In this document: positions 52,460 to 63,945 of the stretch, one piece after another
Layout of the letters: each line of letters begins with the position of its first letter
Numbering within the stretch: the first letter of the stretch is position 1
From: Hypomesus transpacificus
Lineage: Eukaryota; Chordata; Actinopteri; Osmeriformes; Osmeridae
Assembly (NCBI RefSeq): GCF_021917145.1
Contig: NC_061067.1
Location: forward strand, 4,979,389 to 5,043,388
Direction of reading: 5' to 3'
DNA length: 64,000 nt
Notes under the pieces: generated by a model
The model's database searches: none
What the model saw: only the letters and a program-made list of their open reading frames with translations
What the model was told of the DNA's origin: nothing
Translations under genes and position numbers: made by a program

Positions 52460-55400
52460 TGGGTCGTCTGAAATATTGGGAGTCTTTTGAAGCTAATTGA
52501 ATGACATATTACAATGTCAGACTGCCTCGAGTTGGAACAACTCACTTCCCACATGGTTTCTGACAGGAGAAGTGTCCCGAGCTGTCAAACGCTTCCTTAT
52601 CCGTCCCACAGAGCACCTCACGAGTGACAACGCCACAGTAGCAAACTGCAAGAACAAGACAACAACTGGTAGAGAGTAGGATTGTAACGTTTGCTAAAAA
52701 TGCCTGCAGAAAGACAGATATTCAACCTGAAACTGAATATCAGATAGACTTAGTTCTTCATGATGCTAGGCGAGGCTCACCTTGCTGGACTTGGAGCTGG
52801 CATGGTTGGCACTGTCCATTGTGGCACACCTGGGAGCAGGTGTGTTGGGAACAGTTGAGAGTGGCTCCACACACTGTGTCACAGTGGATGGATGTAGCCT
52901 GGCCACAGCGCATTGGCTGGCTTTGGAGAAAAGGACATTCATTTACAATGCATAGTGATCCTAATCATTTCAACAGTATAGGGACCTATGATGATAAGTA
53001 TTCAGTCAATTTAGTAATTTTTCAGTAAATGTGATACCTAGTTCGTCCACAGATGCAGGCTTTATGGATGAAGGCAGGACACTGAGGACAAGGTCCAGGG
53101 TGACACAAACTACAAACAAAAAGGCAGATAGATATTCAGTTTCATAGAGCCTAACCTTTTTCCACTCTAATCTAATTTTGAGGGAGAATTGTCATATGGG
53201 TCTGATAGAGTTAGACACATGTTAGACAGCAGCTCTAATATGACGTCCAGCTGGTTTGTTTGTCTCCAGGTGGGGAGATGGTGGATCCAGGCTCACATGT
53301 TACAGGGATGGTTGCAGTCCGCCCCACTCCTCTTCTTCCCACACATGTCCCCACAGCTGTGAGGGATCTCTGTGCGCTGCCACTCTGGATTGGTCACCTT
53401 GCCTGGGGGGTGGGGGGGGGGGGGGGGGGGGGGTGGAAAAGAATAGAGAAGTACTTTCATTTAATATTTGTTAATAAACCATTCATTAATGACCGTTCTT
53501 TCACAAATCTGACTGATGGTAGTGAAGGCCAAGCAGTATTCTCTCACCACAAAAGCATATGTACGAATTTGGAGGCTTGAAGACCACGTTCTGACAGGCC
53601 GGACAGCGCCAGCCTTCAGTCGATTCTGCAGACGAGAGCACAGTCTACATTCCAGTCCTCAATTGCAAAACATCTCTCTATCAGGAATCTCAAAGTGGTT
53701 TCCTGTTTAAGGACAACACAGACGACAGCCCACAATATCAATCTGTCCGCGGAACGCTCTGCCTACCGTCAGCCTGCGAGGCCGGAGATCTGGCCCACTT
53801 CTTAATGCAGTTGAGATGGAAGACATGGTAGCAGCTCTGGCAGTTCCACACCGGAGCCATGAGCCTGATGACCTCACAGCACACCATGCACTCATACTTC
53901 TCCGCTGACAGCTGCTCGATCAGACACCCTGGGAGGAAGGGGTTATGAGGACGAAGGGGAATTAGAAATGTATTTAGAACGGGGTAAATCGCTAAACTAT
54001 GAAATGTCTGTAGTGTGTATTTGTTACGTACAGTGCGACTCAAACAATTTACAGTCACAGAGAAGCATGTTTTTATCTCACCTGTCTGTGTCTCTTTGTT
54101 CTTGGGCAATGGGTCTCTCTTAATTTGCCCTGAACCAAACCTGTGGTCCGGATGGGGGGGCCTCCTCTGCCCTCTGTCTTGCAGGGGGGTCCGTCTCCCC
54201 TGGCCTCTGCCCTTCTTCCAGCTCTGCTCCTCATCCACCCCGTTACCCCCCCCGTCATGGGCAGAAGAGTCTCGGGCGCTTGCCCCCTTCTCTGGCTCCC
54301 TCTCTGCTTGGTTTGGCTCCTTGATCGGACCCTGTCGTCGTTTCGGTTCAGGGAATTTCTTGTGAAAATCGGCGGAGGTGTTGCCGCCGCCTTCCGCCCT
54401 CCGGCCTTGAGGATGCCGGTTCCCTGTATCAGATGGGCGGTCTTCCTCTCTGGACTCCCAGCCCCCTCGCCCTCCTCCTCCTGCAGCACGGTTCTCCTGG
54501 TTCTCCTTCTTAGAGAAGGGGTGAGCAGCTCTCTGGTTCCTGTGGCCAACATCCCCCTGATGGGGCTCCTGGCTGAATCTGCGGGGCTTCTTGGGACGGG
54601 TGTCCTGGTTGTCCTCACAGGGAGCCCTCATGTCGCTCAACCCAGGATCCCTCCGCCAGCTGGAACCATCTATATTGGGCCTCTCTGCAGGAGGAGTTGC
54701 GGGCCTTTGGCCCCCACCGCCACGGTACCCCCCTGATAGGCCAACATCTCCCCCAGGCCTCTGCCACCTCGGAGCCTGCCGTCCTGGGCCTGAGCCAAGG
54801 CCCCCACCACCACCGCCATATCCCCCTCTTCCTCTCCCTCTCCCTCTGCCTCTTGGAGCATCCCTATCCTCGCGCTGGAAGGGAGGGTAGGCATTCCCTG
54901 GGAAAGTTGAACTATAATGGACATATTGGGGGCTGGAATCTTCCTGAAACTGACTGTGTTGCGGTGCTGGACCATAGTTATTGTGACCACTCAGGTTACG
55001 GTTGTGGTCTGGCTTGGTACGACCCCTCCTGGACCGGTGTTGGTTGTGCTTCTGTCGTGATGCCCCATCTGGATTGAGCTCCAGTGAGTCTAAATATGAA
55101 CAAAAAGGTAGAAAGTGATCGACCTACCGATCGACCTTTGTAAATAGATATCCAGGCATATACGCATAAATGTTAGAAAATGTTAACTAGTGGTTGGATA
55201 TATAGGATGTCAAAGTTCACTTGGTCTTGCCTATGATGCAATCTCTGACACCGAGTCGATATTATACTGCGTAAACGCAGCCTAGCCTTAGTTAGTAACA
55301 AACGAGAGCTTATTTGACACACGACAAGTGCACTTTCATGCTGAAAGACCTGTTATATGACTTCCCATTCTCCCAGACGAAAAGTATCCAGATAGCTATC

Positions 55401-55490
55401 AGTTCCCAGCCAGAACTGATAGCTATCTGGATACTGTAACGATACAACTAAAGCTAGCTAGCTACCTGAGACGGACGAACCCTCAGCCAT
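48171..55490 (-). CDS. nfx1: NFX1, RING / NFX1-type zinc finger / R3H protein
   Basis: A nuclear X-box-binding repressor and mRNA regulator. Coding exons in gene order: 55490-55466, 55089-54082, 53928-53767, 53625-53548, 53402-53297, 53109-53038, 52920-52781, 52645-52546, 52330-52113, 51754-51657, 51476-51446, 51334-51252, 51098-50990, 50659-50540, 50438-50359, 50256-50026, 49886-49813, 49709-49608, 49502-49365, 49152-49086, 48984-48839, 48556-48452 and 48246-48171 (TGA). They total 3369 bases (1122 aa; human 1120). The N-terminal 340 residues are disordered, Arg/Gly-rich and charged. The RING starts at about residue 358 ([10 protein letters not shown]). Serial NFX1 fingers follow ([54 protein letters not shown]). 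The R3H domain is at about 1024-1063 ([34 protein letters not shown]). The C-terminus is [12 protein letters not shown]. Confidence 0.97.
51101..51136. repeat. G36 homopolymer, pyrimidine tract of an nfx1 acceptor
   Basis: 36 consecutive G on the plus strand, i.e. C on the nfx1 sense strand, ending two bases before the exon that starts at 51098. It serves as the polypyrimidine tract. Confidence 0.9.
52426..52456. repeat. (AT)n microsatellite
   Basis: About 15 AT units next to an A/T-rich AATAATAAT stretch, in the nfx1 intron between the exons at 52546-52645 and 52113-52330. Confidence 0.9.
53404..53433. repeat. G-rich tract, pyrimidine tract of an nfx1 acceptor
   Basis: Nearly pure G on the plus strand with two T interruptions, directly upstream (on the sense strand) of the exon starting at 53402. 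Confidence 0.85.
55383..55435. repeat. Perfect palindrome, 23-bp arms and 7-base spacer
   Basis: The left arm 55383-55405 (AGTATCCAGA...CAGTTC) and right arm 55413-55435 are exact reverse complements around CCAGCCA. It lies in nfx1 intron 1, 30 bases from the exon 1 donor. Confidence 0.95.
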
Positions 55491-56760
55491 TCGTTGGACA
55501 GCTGACTAGCTGACCGCCGCTCCGATGTCCCGCTATTCTTTCCCCGCGAAGTTTGTGTCTGGCAAGCCGTTTTTTGTACAGCAACTGTTGAAATTAAGAA
55601 CACATATTACACGTAAATAAAGGGTTGTCAACGAAACCTAACACGATATTAACTACACCTATCTGACTAACTGAAAGCACTTACAGCTAGCTATAGCCTT
55701 ACATTATTCCTAGCTTCTCTTGTTGTGGTCACGCACAAACGTGTGACGGCGCTTCCTGCTGAAGCTGTCATCCAACTTTATTGAAACAAATGCTGCTGAC
55801 ACTGACAAAAACTGGTTCTAACCTGTTTAGAGGCATGTTTCACTGTCAATGTAAAATATGATCTACGTGTAAATGTATACATCACTTTTGTAATATGTAT
55901 ATAGTTATGTTTTAATTATATGGATAAACTGGTGCGTTGAACAACTGATCTTTTTCATGGAGATGTGTTCAATAAATGACCACAAGAAGGCGCTATGTAC
56001 CCAAGACATTATTAAATGCGTGAGTTCACCACTCAAAGGCACAGAAAACGTTTTAATCATTTCAACAGTCACTACCTAAAAATAGCTGTAAATATGATTA
56101 TTTTCAATTTTCTTAATTTAACATGTTTTCTTTGATCATTGCTTATGGGATGGGTAGGTAAAGTTAAATAATTAAACACAAAACAATGCTTATGTAAATA
56201 GATCTGGGTGTCACTGTTCCCCTCTTAAATTAAAATGCCTCTTGTGATGCGCGCGGAATATCATTCCAGCTGGTATACATCAGATGGTTTTCACAACTTC
56301 ACAAAAAGTGGCCTCGATGAAAGAGTTTACAGGACCCCTGTATTTGTTAAATTGTATGAATAATGTATGAAACATACCATTTGGCCTACAGTTTCAACAT
56401 CAGTGGCATGTGACTCCTTTTTATTTGATTAAATAGCTGACTGATCATGAGGTCGTCGATATCCAGTTTGTCAAGTGGATGTTGTATTTAACAGTGTCTT
56501 TACTACAACTACAACAATTGTAGACATATTTGACCAGGTCAAATGTAAATATATAAAAACATGTGTCCATCTAAATTACACATTTACTAAAACTTTTCAA
56601 CTTTTGAAAATGAGCTGTTGATGGATGGCTATGCAACAGTTAAATGCCAATATAGTAGACAATTGTTACAATGAAAATGCATTAGGATAGTACATTGATT
56701 GTGTGTTGATTGCAAATCTCAAAACATTTTAATCTGCAGATCTGATCGTCTTTAAGTATA
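55491..56760. promoter_or_regulatory. Intergenic region between divergent nfx1 and asap1
   Basis: Holds the nfx1 5' UTR (from 55491 outward) and its promoter. A CpG-containing segment with GGTCACGCACAAACGTGTGAC at about 55727-55747 is a candidate core. The rest, to 56,760, is AT-rich with no coding exon or recognisable repeat. Confidence 0.45.
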
Positions 56761-56769
56761 ATGTCCTTT

Positions 56770-57435
56770 AGGCATGCGCAGAGTTCTTCTTCGTTTGTCT
56801 CCGTCATCCGAGGTGGGTGGGTGAGTGAGAGAGTGGCCGAGCGCGAGCGGGAGGGAGAGTGGTTGTGAATATCAAGACAGCGTTGTGCATTAAAAACGAA
56901 AAAACTGAAAGAAGAGGAGGGAAAGAAGAGAAAACCGAGACATTGCAGCAAAATTGATACAACTTGCAGATTACTGACCATGATATATTATAGAAAATAC
57001 TGGACATTATAGAATGTTTTGACGACAACGAAAGGCTTGTTGAACATCCTCAAATTGCCTGTAATGAGGCCATCCGCTATTTCACATAGCCTTCATCTTC
57101 GCAGCTTTTGTTAAAGGCAAATATACATAGCTAACGGTATTTTTTTGTGATAATCATAGCAAGGGATAGGCATCGCACCGAGGGAGGAGACCGAAATTGT
57201 GTGCATTCCCTTTCCCCTTTCCCCTTGGGGACAGTGAAGTCATAGGAGGACCTACCAAGTAACTGGAGAAGAGACAGCTTTGTCACATCGCTATCTCGTT
57301 AGTAAACTAGCAGTTTCTTTTCCACACATACTCTCCGTCAGATCACGTAATACCGTTTTGCCAGTTTATTTTTTCATGGTTTAGACTTTCTGAGCAATTA
57401 TTTCCATCATCCTCTGGGCGATTCCCTGCTGAAGG
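56770..57435 (+). other. asap1: Probable asap1 5' UTR / promoter
   Basis: Upstream of the asap1 ATG with no clear acceptor before it. CpGs cluster at 56,805-56,860 (GTGGCCGAGCGCGAGCGGG). A start site in this stretch is likely; its position is not determined. Confidence 0.4.
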
Positions 57436-57561
57436 ATGCCGGATCAAATATCGGTGTCCGAGTTTCTCTCGGAAACAACTGAGGATTACAATTCCCCCAC
57501 GACTTCCAGCTTCACCACCCGCCTGCAGAGCTGTCGGAACACGGTCAACGTCCTGGAGGAG
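57436..57561 (+). CDS. asap1: ASAP1-type ArfGAP, first coding exon (gene continues beyond window)
   Basis: 42 codons from ATG to a strong donor (GAGGAG before GTAAGG), ending in phase 0. The product begins MPDQISVSEFLSETTEDYNS and ends CRNTVNVLEE. This is the conserved N-terminus of ASAP proteins, just before the BAR domain. The segment ETTEDYNSPTTSSFTTRL fits ASAP1 better than ASAP2 from memory. ASAP1 is an Arf GTPase-activating protein (BAR, PH, ArfGAP, ankyrin, proline-rich, SH3) acting at focal adhesions and membranes. None of those later domains is in the window. The mammalian form with extra N-terminal residues was not found here. Confidence 0.88.
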
Positions 57562-58261
57562 GTAAGGCCACATCTTGTTAACATTGGTCGCAGATGGATG
57601 GAAGTGCGCAATGGAGCACAACGCTATTAGAAGGACCATTGCGCACTGATGAATCATCACTGTAAAAAGACGGTCGTTGTGTTGTCTTTATAATTTCCCA
57701 CAATTTAGGTTATCCACATACAAATGCCATTCTTCCAGTTAAGCATGTCTCCTTGGTTTATAAACCAAGCCAACAACCCATTTCCACATACTGGTGGTGG
57801 ATCAATGGACGGAACTATCCTAACAGCGGTGTGTTGTTTAGCACTAAAAGCAAATTACATGTAGATGACATCATAAAAGCCACAAAACCCCGCCTTGTTA
57901 GAGTATTTTAACGGTAAATGTAATCTCTGTTAACCTCAAAGGCCTAAAGACCTCGTTTGTGGACCACAATGTCAGTGATGGTCTTACAAAAAGTGATGTC
58001 TTCCTAATGTATGAGACAATTCCATGATACTGTTAAGAGATAAAGAGAGGTACCATTTTAGCCCTGTGTGATGAGATTTAGCCAATTCTGAAGTGAAACT
58101 GACACTAGTGTGGCAGGCGGAGGGGGTGGATGGTATTGAAATAGTATAGTTCAGAGTAGGAGGAGGGTGTGCAGGCAGGCCCACTCCTCCATGGTCCCTG
58201 TTACATAACTCATACAGCTACAGACCAGAGGGGAGGAGAGGAGCCCTGGCTGTCCACACAG

Positions 58262-58382
58262 AGTGGGGGTAGGGATAGAGAGAGAAGGGGGGGGGGGGCG
58301 GAGGGGGAGGGAAGAGTGAGCTAGAGAGAGATGGATGGAGGGGGGGGGGGGGGTGGAGGAAGAGGGAGGGATAGAGAGAGTG
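58262..58382. repeat. G/GA-rich low-complexity tract
   Basis: Contains runs of about 10 and 12 G within GAGA-rich sequence, in asap1 intron 1. Confidence 0.85.
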
Positions 58383-58409
58383 AGAGAACCACCCAGCCAC
58401 TGACAGGGT

Positions 58410-58413
<4 letters not shown>

Positions 58414-58451
<38 letters not shown>
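58414..58451. repeat. (GA)n microsatellite
   Basis: About 19 GA units in asap1 intron 1. Confidence 0.95.
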
Positions 58452-58452
<1 letters not shown>

Positions 58453-61123
58453 AGGATTGAGGATTAGGAAGCTTTCCACACATTTGGTGTTTAACATCAG
58501 CCAGGCATCAGCTTGACTATTTCTATTGTTCTGGGCATATGAAGCTGTAGAGTGGCCTGGTCTTCTCATAACATGTGAGCCCAAAGAGCTTGCATACACA
58601 CACACACTCACACACAGGCCATATATACACACACAGAGACACACACTGCGATGTGATGGCACTTCTGATCAAACAGATGAGTGTAATGGGGGCAGACAGG
58701 TGAGGACCATGTAGGTTAAGTCCTCACGCAGCCTAGGTTCCTGTTTCCTACTCCCTGTTCCCTTGCCCCCTGCCCCCTTGCCCCAGCCTCTCTCATCAAA
58801 AGATGCACGCACCTCTTCCAGTCCATATAAAACACATGACCTCATTTTCGACTTCAAATGCATTCAGCTCATGCTGCAGCTGAGGGCAATGTGTGATATT
58901 TTGTGGACCTCAGTAGTATGTGTAGAGCTGTGGATCAAAGACAACAAATTCTATTTTTTCTTCACTAATGCCAGTAATATCTTTACAGGAACAACAAACT
59001 AACCAAGATGCTCTACCAGCTCTCACAAGGCATACATTTACAGAACAAGTATATAGATGTCGTATGAAGCATTATGCTGTTAGCTTCACATACTGTTTTG
59101 ATGGCACCGTACTGTATTGAAGTAGGAGGGTCACAATTTCACAAATCTGCATGACGCAGTCTTTGTAAAAGGAATAATGCCAAATTTCACTATTAGTTGG
59201 CCATGCATCTCCACATCTTAGTTCCCTCACTCTCCCTGAAGGTTTATAGTACAATAATAGAAAAGTCTGGACAGCAGGGCCAGACCCATGTTTATTCTCC
59301 ACACGGAGCACATTTTTGTTCGTTTAGTGTAACAAGGAAAGGCTCTCGTCATGAATCACCTCACTGGCTCTGTGCCCCAGAGTCCGGAGACTGCAGCACA
59401 AACGAAAAACATCTGTCGGAAAGGCCGCCATGTGCGCCTGCCTGCAACAGCCACTCAAGAATTCTAGCACTGATCATATGACGAGGCGGACCCATGGCAA
59501 CAAAGACCTGCAAAGTATAATCTTTCCTTTTTAAACAAAAATGAGACGCCAGTGAAGCGAGCATTCTGAAACATTTATCAGCAGTTGGGTGGTTTCTCTC
59601 AGTTCCAAAGTTAGGGTACTGCTATACACCTTCCAGATGTACCGCATTGGTGTAAACGTTGCTCGAGTTTCAACTCCGTTTCAGCTCTGTACAATACAGC
59701 AAGACTTGAGCGATGCTGACATCAGGGCCTTCTACCAGTGTGTGAGGCTTGTGCGCCATGGAGCATTTTCCAAACTCATACGGACAGAGGACTTAGGCTA
59801 CACATGTGTTTAATACTGACTTCATATCCGAGAAGTCAGAGTTTGTCACAGGTGGCCAGGTGTTTTTGCTTTGTCAGTGTTGCTTAGAACCTCACTTGCC
59901 CTACAAATACACATGTCCACCTCCCGTAAACGCTGTATTGGTCTCCGCCGAAAAACCTTTAATTCAATAATGGATGGGTAGTATTTATACTGTGGAGTTA
60001 TACATAGTCGTCCCAATTGAATCTATTTTATTGCTCGTACAGTACAATGAGCTTTCTCCATCCTCACTGGAGTCATTCTGAAAACCATTATCCCAAAAGT
60101 TTGAACGGTCCTCAAGCCCTCAGTACCCTTTCTCTGAGATCTCTCAGTGCCTCAGACTCATTTCCTCAGTATGTTGACAAGGTAAATTATGCAAAAGTAC
60201 GGGGTGAATATTTCATGGTGTGTAACCTGAGGGGCATAGCTGGCCCGCTGCAGGGTCTGTCGTCATCCTGCTGGCTCGCCACTGTTCCCAGTGACTCATC
60301 TGAGAGGTGGCGAGAAACAGACTCACATCAGCGACACCAGAACCTCCCGTTTCCAACTCAACACATTCATTATTGATTACTGCTCGGAGACACTACTTAT
60401 AGACGTTTTCCCTAACCACCATATGGAACAGAACCTAGCCAGTCACACAGTTGACCTCAAGTCACGACTAAAGCTCACAAGAGGGGGTATGCCCTCTGCC
60501 CTGACATGTTCATTACATTAGGGTTGGTGTCTTAAAAAAACCCAAAATGTAAACAATAAGCGGTGAGATGGCAAGATAGGGCAGCTATAAATAACAGCCT
60601 CAGATTACCACCGTCCTGTCTTGCAAAACAGGAAGTGACATCATAAAACAGATGGAAGCATGTGGAATACCACCTAAGATTTGTTGAAGGATCCTACTAG
60701 GCCTATGTGCTGTTTGACCGATATGAGACAGCAGCACATCTTGGTAAAATGTTAGTTGGGTAATGGCTATGCTATAGCATTGTGGCAGGTCATTATGTAG
60801 GCCTTGAAACTAGCAGGTCCCTGATCTTTGCATCTGACAAGATTTCTTGTTGCTCTTCTTAACCCTGTAAATCACAGAAATAAGGGGTCAGGCACTTGTA
60901 ACTTGTTTACAAGGCCCTCCCTTCTCTCTGGCCTTCACATGCAGGTTTGCGTCACTCAGTTTGTTATTTAAACCAGGATTAACTGCAGCTTCCCTCTCTC
61001 CAGACAGGGAGACAGATCCAAATGTGACGAGCTAATTGTTAGGTTTTAGGTTTTCAGTTTCAATGCTGAGCTGTCTGACGGATGATCTCTGCACTCTTGG
61101 ATTGGTCAGATGGGTCAGCTCTC

Positions 61124-61628
61124 AGAGAAGCTCCTCACCATGCCCTAGGACGGAGAAGCTCCTCACCACGCCCTAGGACAGAGAAGCTCCTCACCACGCC
61201 CTAGGACGGAGAAGCTCCTCACCACGCCCTAGGACGGAGAAGCTCCTCACCACGCCCTAGGACGGAGAAGCTCCTCACCACGCCCTAGGACGGAGAAGCT
61301 CCTCACCACGCCCTAGGACGGAGAAGCTCCTCACCACGCCCTAGGACGGAGAAGCTCCTCACCACGCCCTAGGACGGGGAAGCTCCTCACCACGCCCTAG
61401 GACGGAGAAGCTCCTCACCACGCCCTAGGACGGAGGAGCTCCCCACCACGCCCTAGGACGGAGAAGCGCCACACCACGCCCTAGGACAGAGAAGCGCCAC
61501 ACCACGCCCTAGGACAGAGAAGCTCCTCACCACGCCCTAGGACGGAGAAGCGCCACACCACGCCCTAGGACAGAGAAGCTCCTCACCACGCCCTAGGACG
61601 GAGAAGCTCCTCACCACGCCCTAGGACG
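61124..61628. repeat. 28-bp minisatellite, about 18 copies
   Basis: Units read GGAGAAGCTCCTCACCACGC then CCTAGGAC and abut directly. Variants (GCGCCACACCACGCC, GAGCTCCCCACC) occur mainly in the last third. It has high GC and regularly spaced CpGs in asap1 intron 1. Confidence 0.95.
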
Positions 61629-61981
61629 TTTTCCTGCCAGAACTAGGAAACCCCTCAGTATACTGGCAGAGACCTCTCACACCACGTCACAGTCATGCTT
61701 TTTCAATGAAGCATAATAAATTAAACAGCCCAATTTCTTTTTCATGCTCCAGTATGCAGTTTAATGTGTTTAAAAAAAAAAAAATTTTACTGGCCGAGAT
61801 AATTCCAGATTTGGACTAAAAGTGGGAGTTTCAGTTGACTAGGAAAGTGTGCATGCATGAATGGAATGGAATAGTCATGATGTTTTGAGATTGGAAAGAG
61901 GAGAAGATATCGGAACGACAGGCTAAGAGGATTTTTCCCCGGAAGAATCAAATGGAAGCTCCTCACGATACGGATGACACA

Positions 61982-62049
61982 TTGTCATGTGATTCCTCAT
62001 CCATGTCATGTGATTCCTCATCCATGTCATGTGATTCCTCATCCATGTC
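61982..62049. repeat. 21-bp tandem triplicate
   Basis: Three copies of GTCATGTGATTCCTCATCCA(T), then a partial fourth. In asap1 intron 1. Confidence 0.9.
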
Positions 62050-63539
62050 ATATGCTAACTACATGCCACTGGCAAGAAACACTATCTGTTTTGTCACGTT
62101 GTTTACTGTCACAGGAGATTACATCTCCATTTGAGCAAGACATACACCACATATTTGCCCCCTCATTTAATTCAACATGTCCAATGACAGATGTGCACTG
62201 CAATCAATCTCTGGTTCCCTCTGCTTCTTGCTTCTCACCATCAGAGGTGAAAGAGACCCAAGGATACACTGAAGTGAACTGTTATCTGTTAACTGCCACA
62301 GGGGACAACTGGTCAATGTGAGCTGTTTCTGTGGCAAACAGTTCCTTTTCCATCCACCACATCACCCATCAAAATAAAACATTTCCAATGTCCTCTCTTT
62401 GTTTGGTTGCATGCGTGTTCCCCAACTAGAACAAGTTGTACAAAAACAATGAATTATTCAGGTACAACAAGACAGGTTTTTCATACCCCGTTTTTACATA
62501 GTGAGTGCAGTCTATTTAGGACTTCTTGCAGTACCTTAACATCATTTTCAGTTCAGGACAGATGTGCCTGGATACATTATTGATGAAGTGGTGTATTTTT
62601 TCTTCCTCTATCCCTTGTGTCAAAGGAGGTCTGTGTATGGAATACAGTTGCTTCATTAGCTCTTTGTACCCTCCTCCCTTTTCCATGCCACCTAACCTAC
62701 ATTGTCATAGGAAAAAACTCATTCAAACCAGCCTATCATGTAGAACGGCTTTTAAGGTAAACAGGAAATGGTTTTGATTGTCCCTCATAACTCCACCAGA
62801 GGCTCTGTCTCATGGAAGGAAAATCGGAGGTTCCAGCTTGAAAAAGCGCCATGTAAGCACGTCAGCCATGACTGTTCCGTGTGGGTCAGCGTGTCCATTA
62901 GGGAAGCAGAGAGCCGGCCAAGGGAGAGGATTGTCCGTTAAACAGCAGCCCTCCTCTCAGCCAAGGCCCCATGCTGCCAGCCTCAGACAGATGTGAAGCC
63001 CTCCCCACGTCTCCCCCACTCTCCCTTTGCCTAAATCAGGGAAAGAGAGGGGGATCAGAGCCTAAAAGCCCCGCTGGCGGACCTAAGCCTGGTCAGGGGC
63101 TAATCCGCTGTCTGCTAATAGCCCTTGATGATATATGCAGTGCAGCTGTGGCAGGAAGGTAGGCCAACAGCTGTGGCACACAGACTGATTATCAGATTTT
63201 CCTCTCAGACGGCAAACAAACCCAACAAACAAGCAAGCAAACCAAATGCACCAAAAACACAAACACACCCCTCTACCGCCCCAACCCCCCCCCCCGTACC
63301 CCCGCTGTGAAAGAGGAAAACCCACAACAGATTGGAATTATGGCTCGGAGATTTCTTAAGGATTTCTTTTTGGGGTAGACTTGGGTCTTAGTAGGGTTAG
63401 ACGATGGCTTTGTCCTGGGGCTGTGTGGTGTCAGTGGGGTGCCATGGATCGGGTGGGTGTCCACCACCACTGAAACAAAGAAACTCCAAATCTGCTTTGC
63501 TTTACCAGCAGTTGTTTTCCATTGAATAAGCATCCGCTT

Positions 63540-63945
63540 GTTGATTATCTGTTTTGTGTGTGTGCTGAGGTGTGTGTGGTGTATTTGTGTGTGCTGAGGA
63601 GATTGTTTGTGTGTGTGTGTGTGTGGGCTTAGGGGTTTGTGAGTGTGTGTGGGCTGAAGTGTTAGTGTGTGTGTGCATGCTAGCATGTGTGTGTGTGTGC
63701 TGAGGCGTGTGTGTGTGTGCGTGCCGAGGTCTGTGGCCTTCCTCCAGGATGGCCCTGAGGACCACAGAGACAGGGTGACTCACTGATGCATACTCTTCTG
63801 CCTTCAGGCATAAACACTCCAGCGATGTCTGAGAGCAGAGCATGGATGGTGTTATGCCCTGAACCGTGTGTGTATGTGTGTGTTGTCTTTTCCGATGTGT
63901 GTGCGTGCAGTGTGTGTGTGTGTGTGATTGTACGTGCATGTGTCC
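63540..63945. repeat. Degenerate (TG)n tracts
   Basis: Repeated GTGTGTGT blocks separated by GCTGAGG and similar words, on either side of about 100 bases of unique sequence. In asap1 intron 1. Confidence 0.85.

Noticed and set aside
61124..61628. Regular 28-bp repeats reminiscent of a CRISPR array
   Set aside because: Units abut with no unique spacers, and the setting is a vertebrate intron. It is a minisatellite; the same applies to 5128-5374 and 39426-39622.
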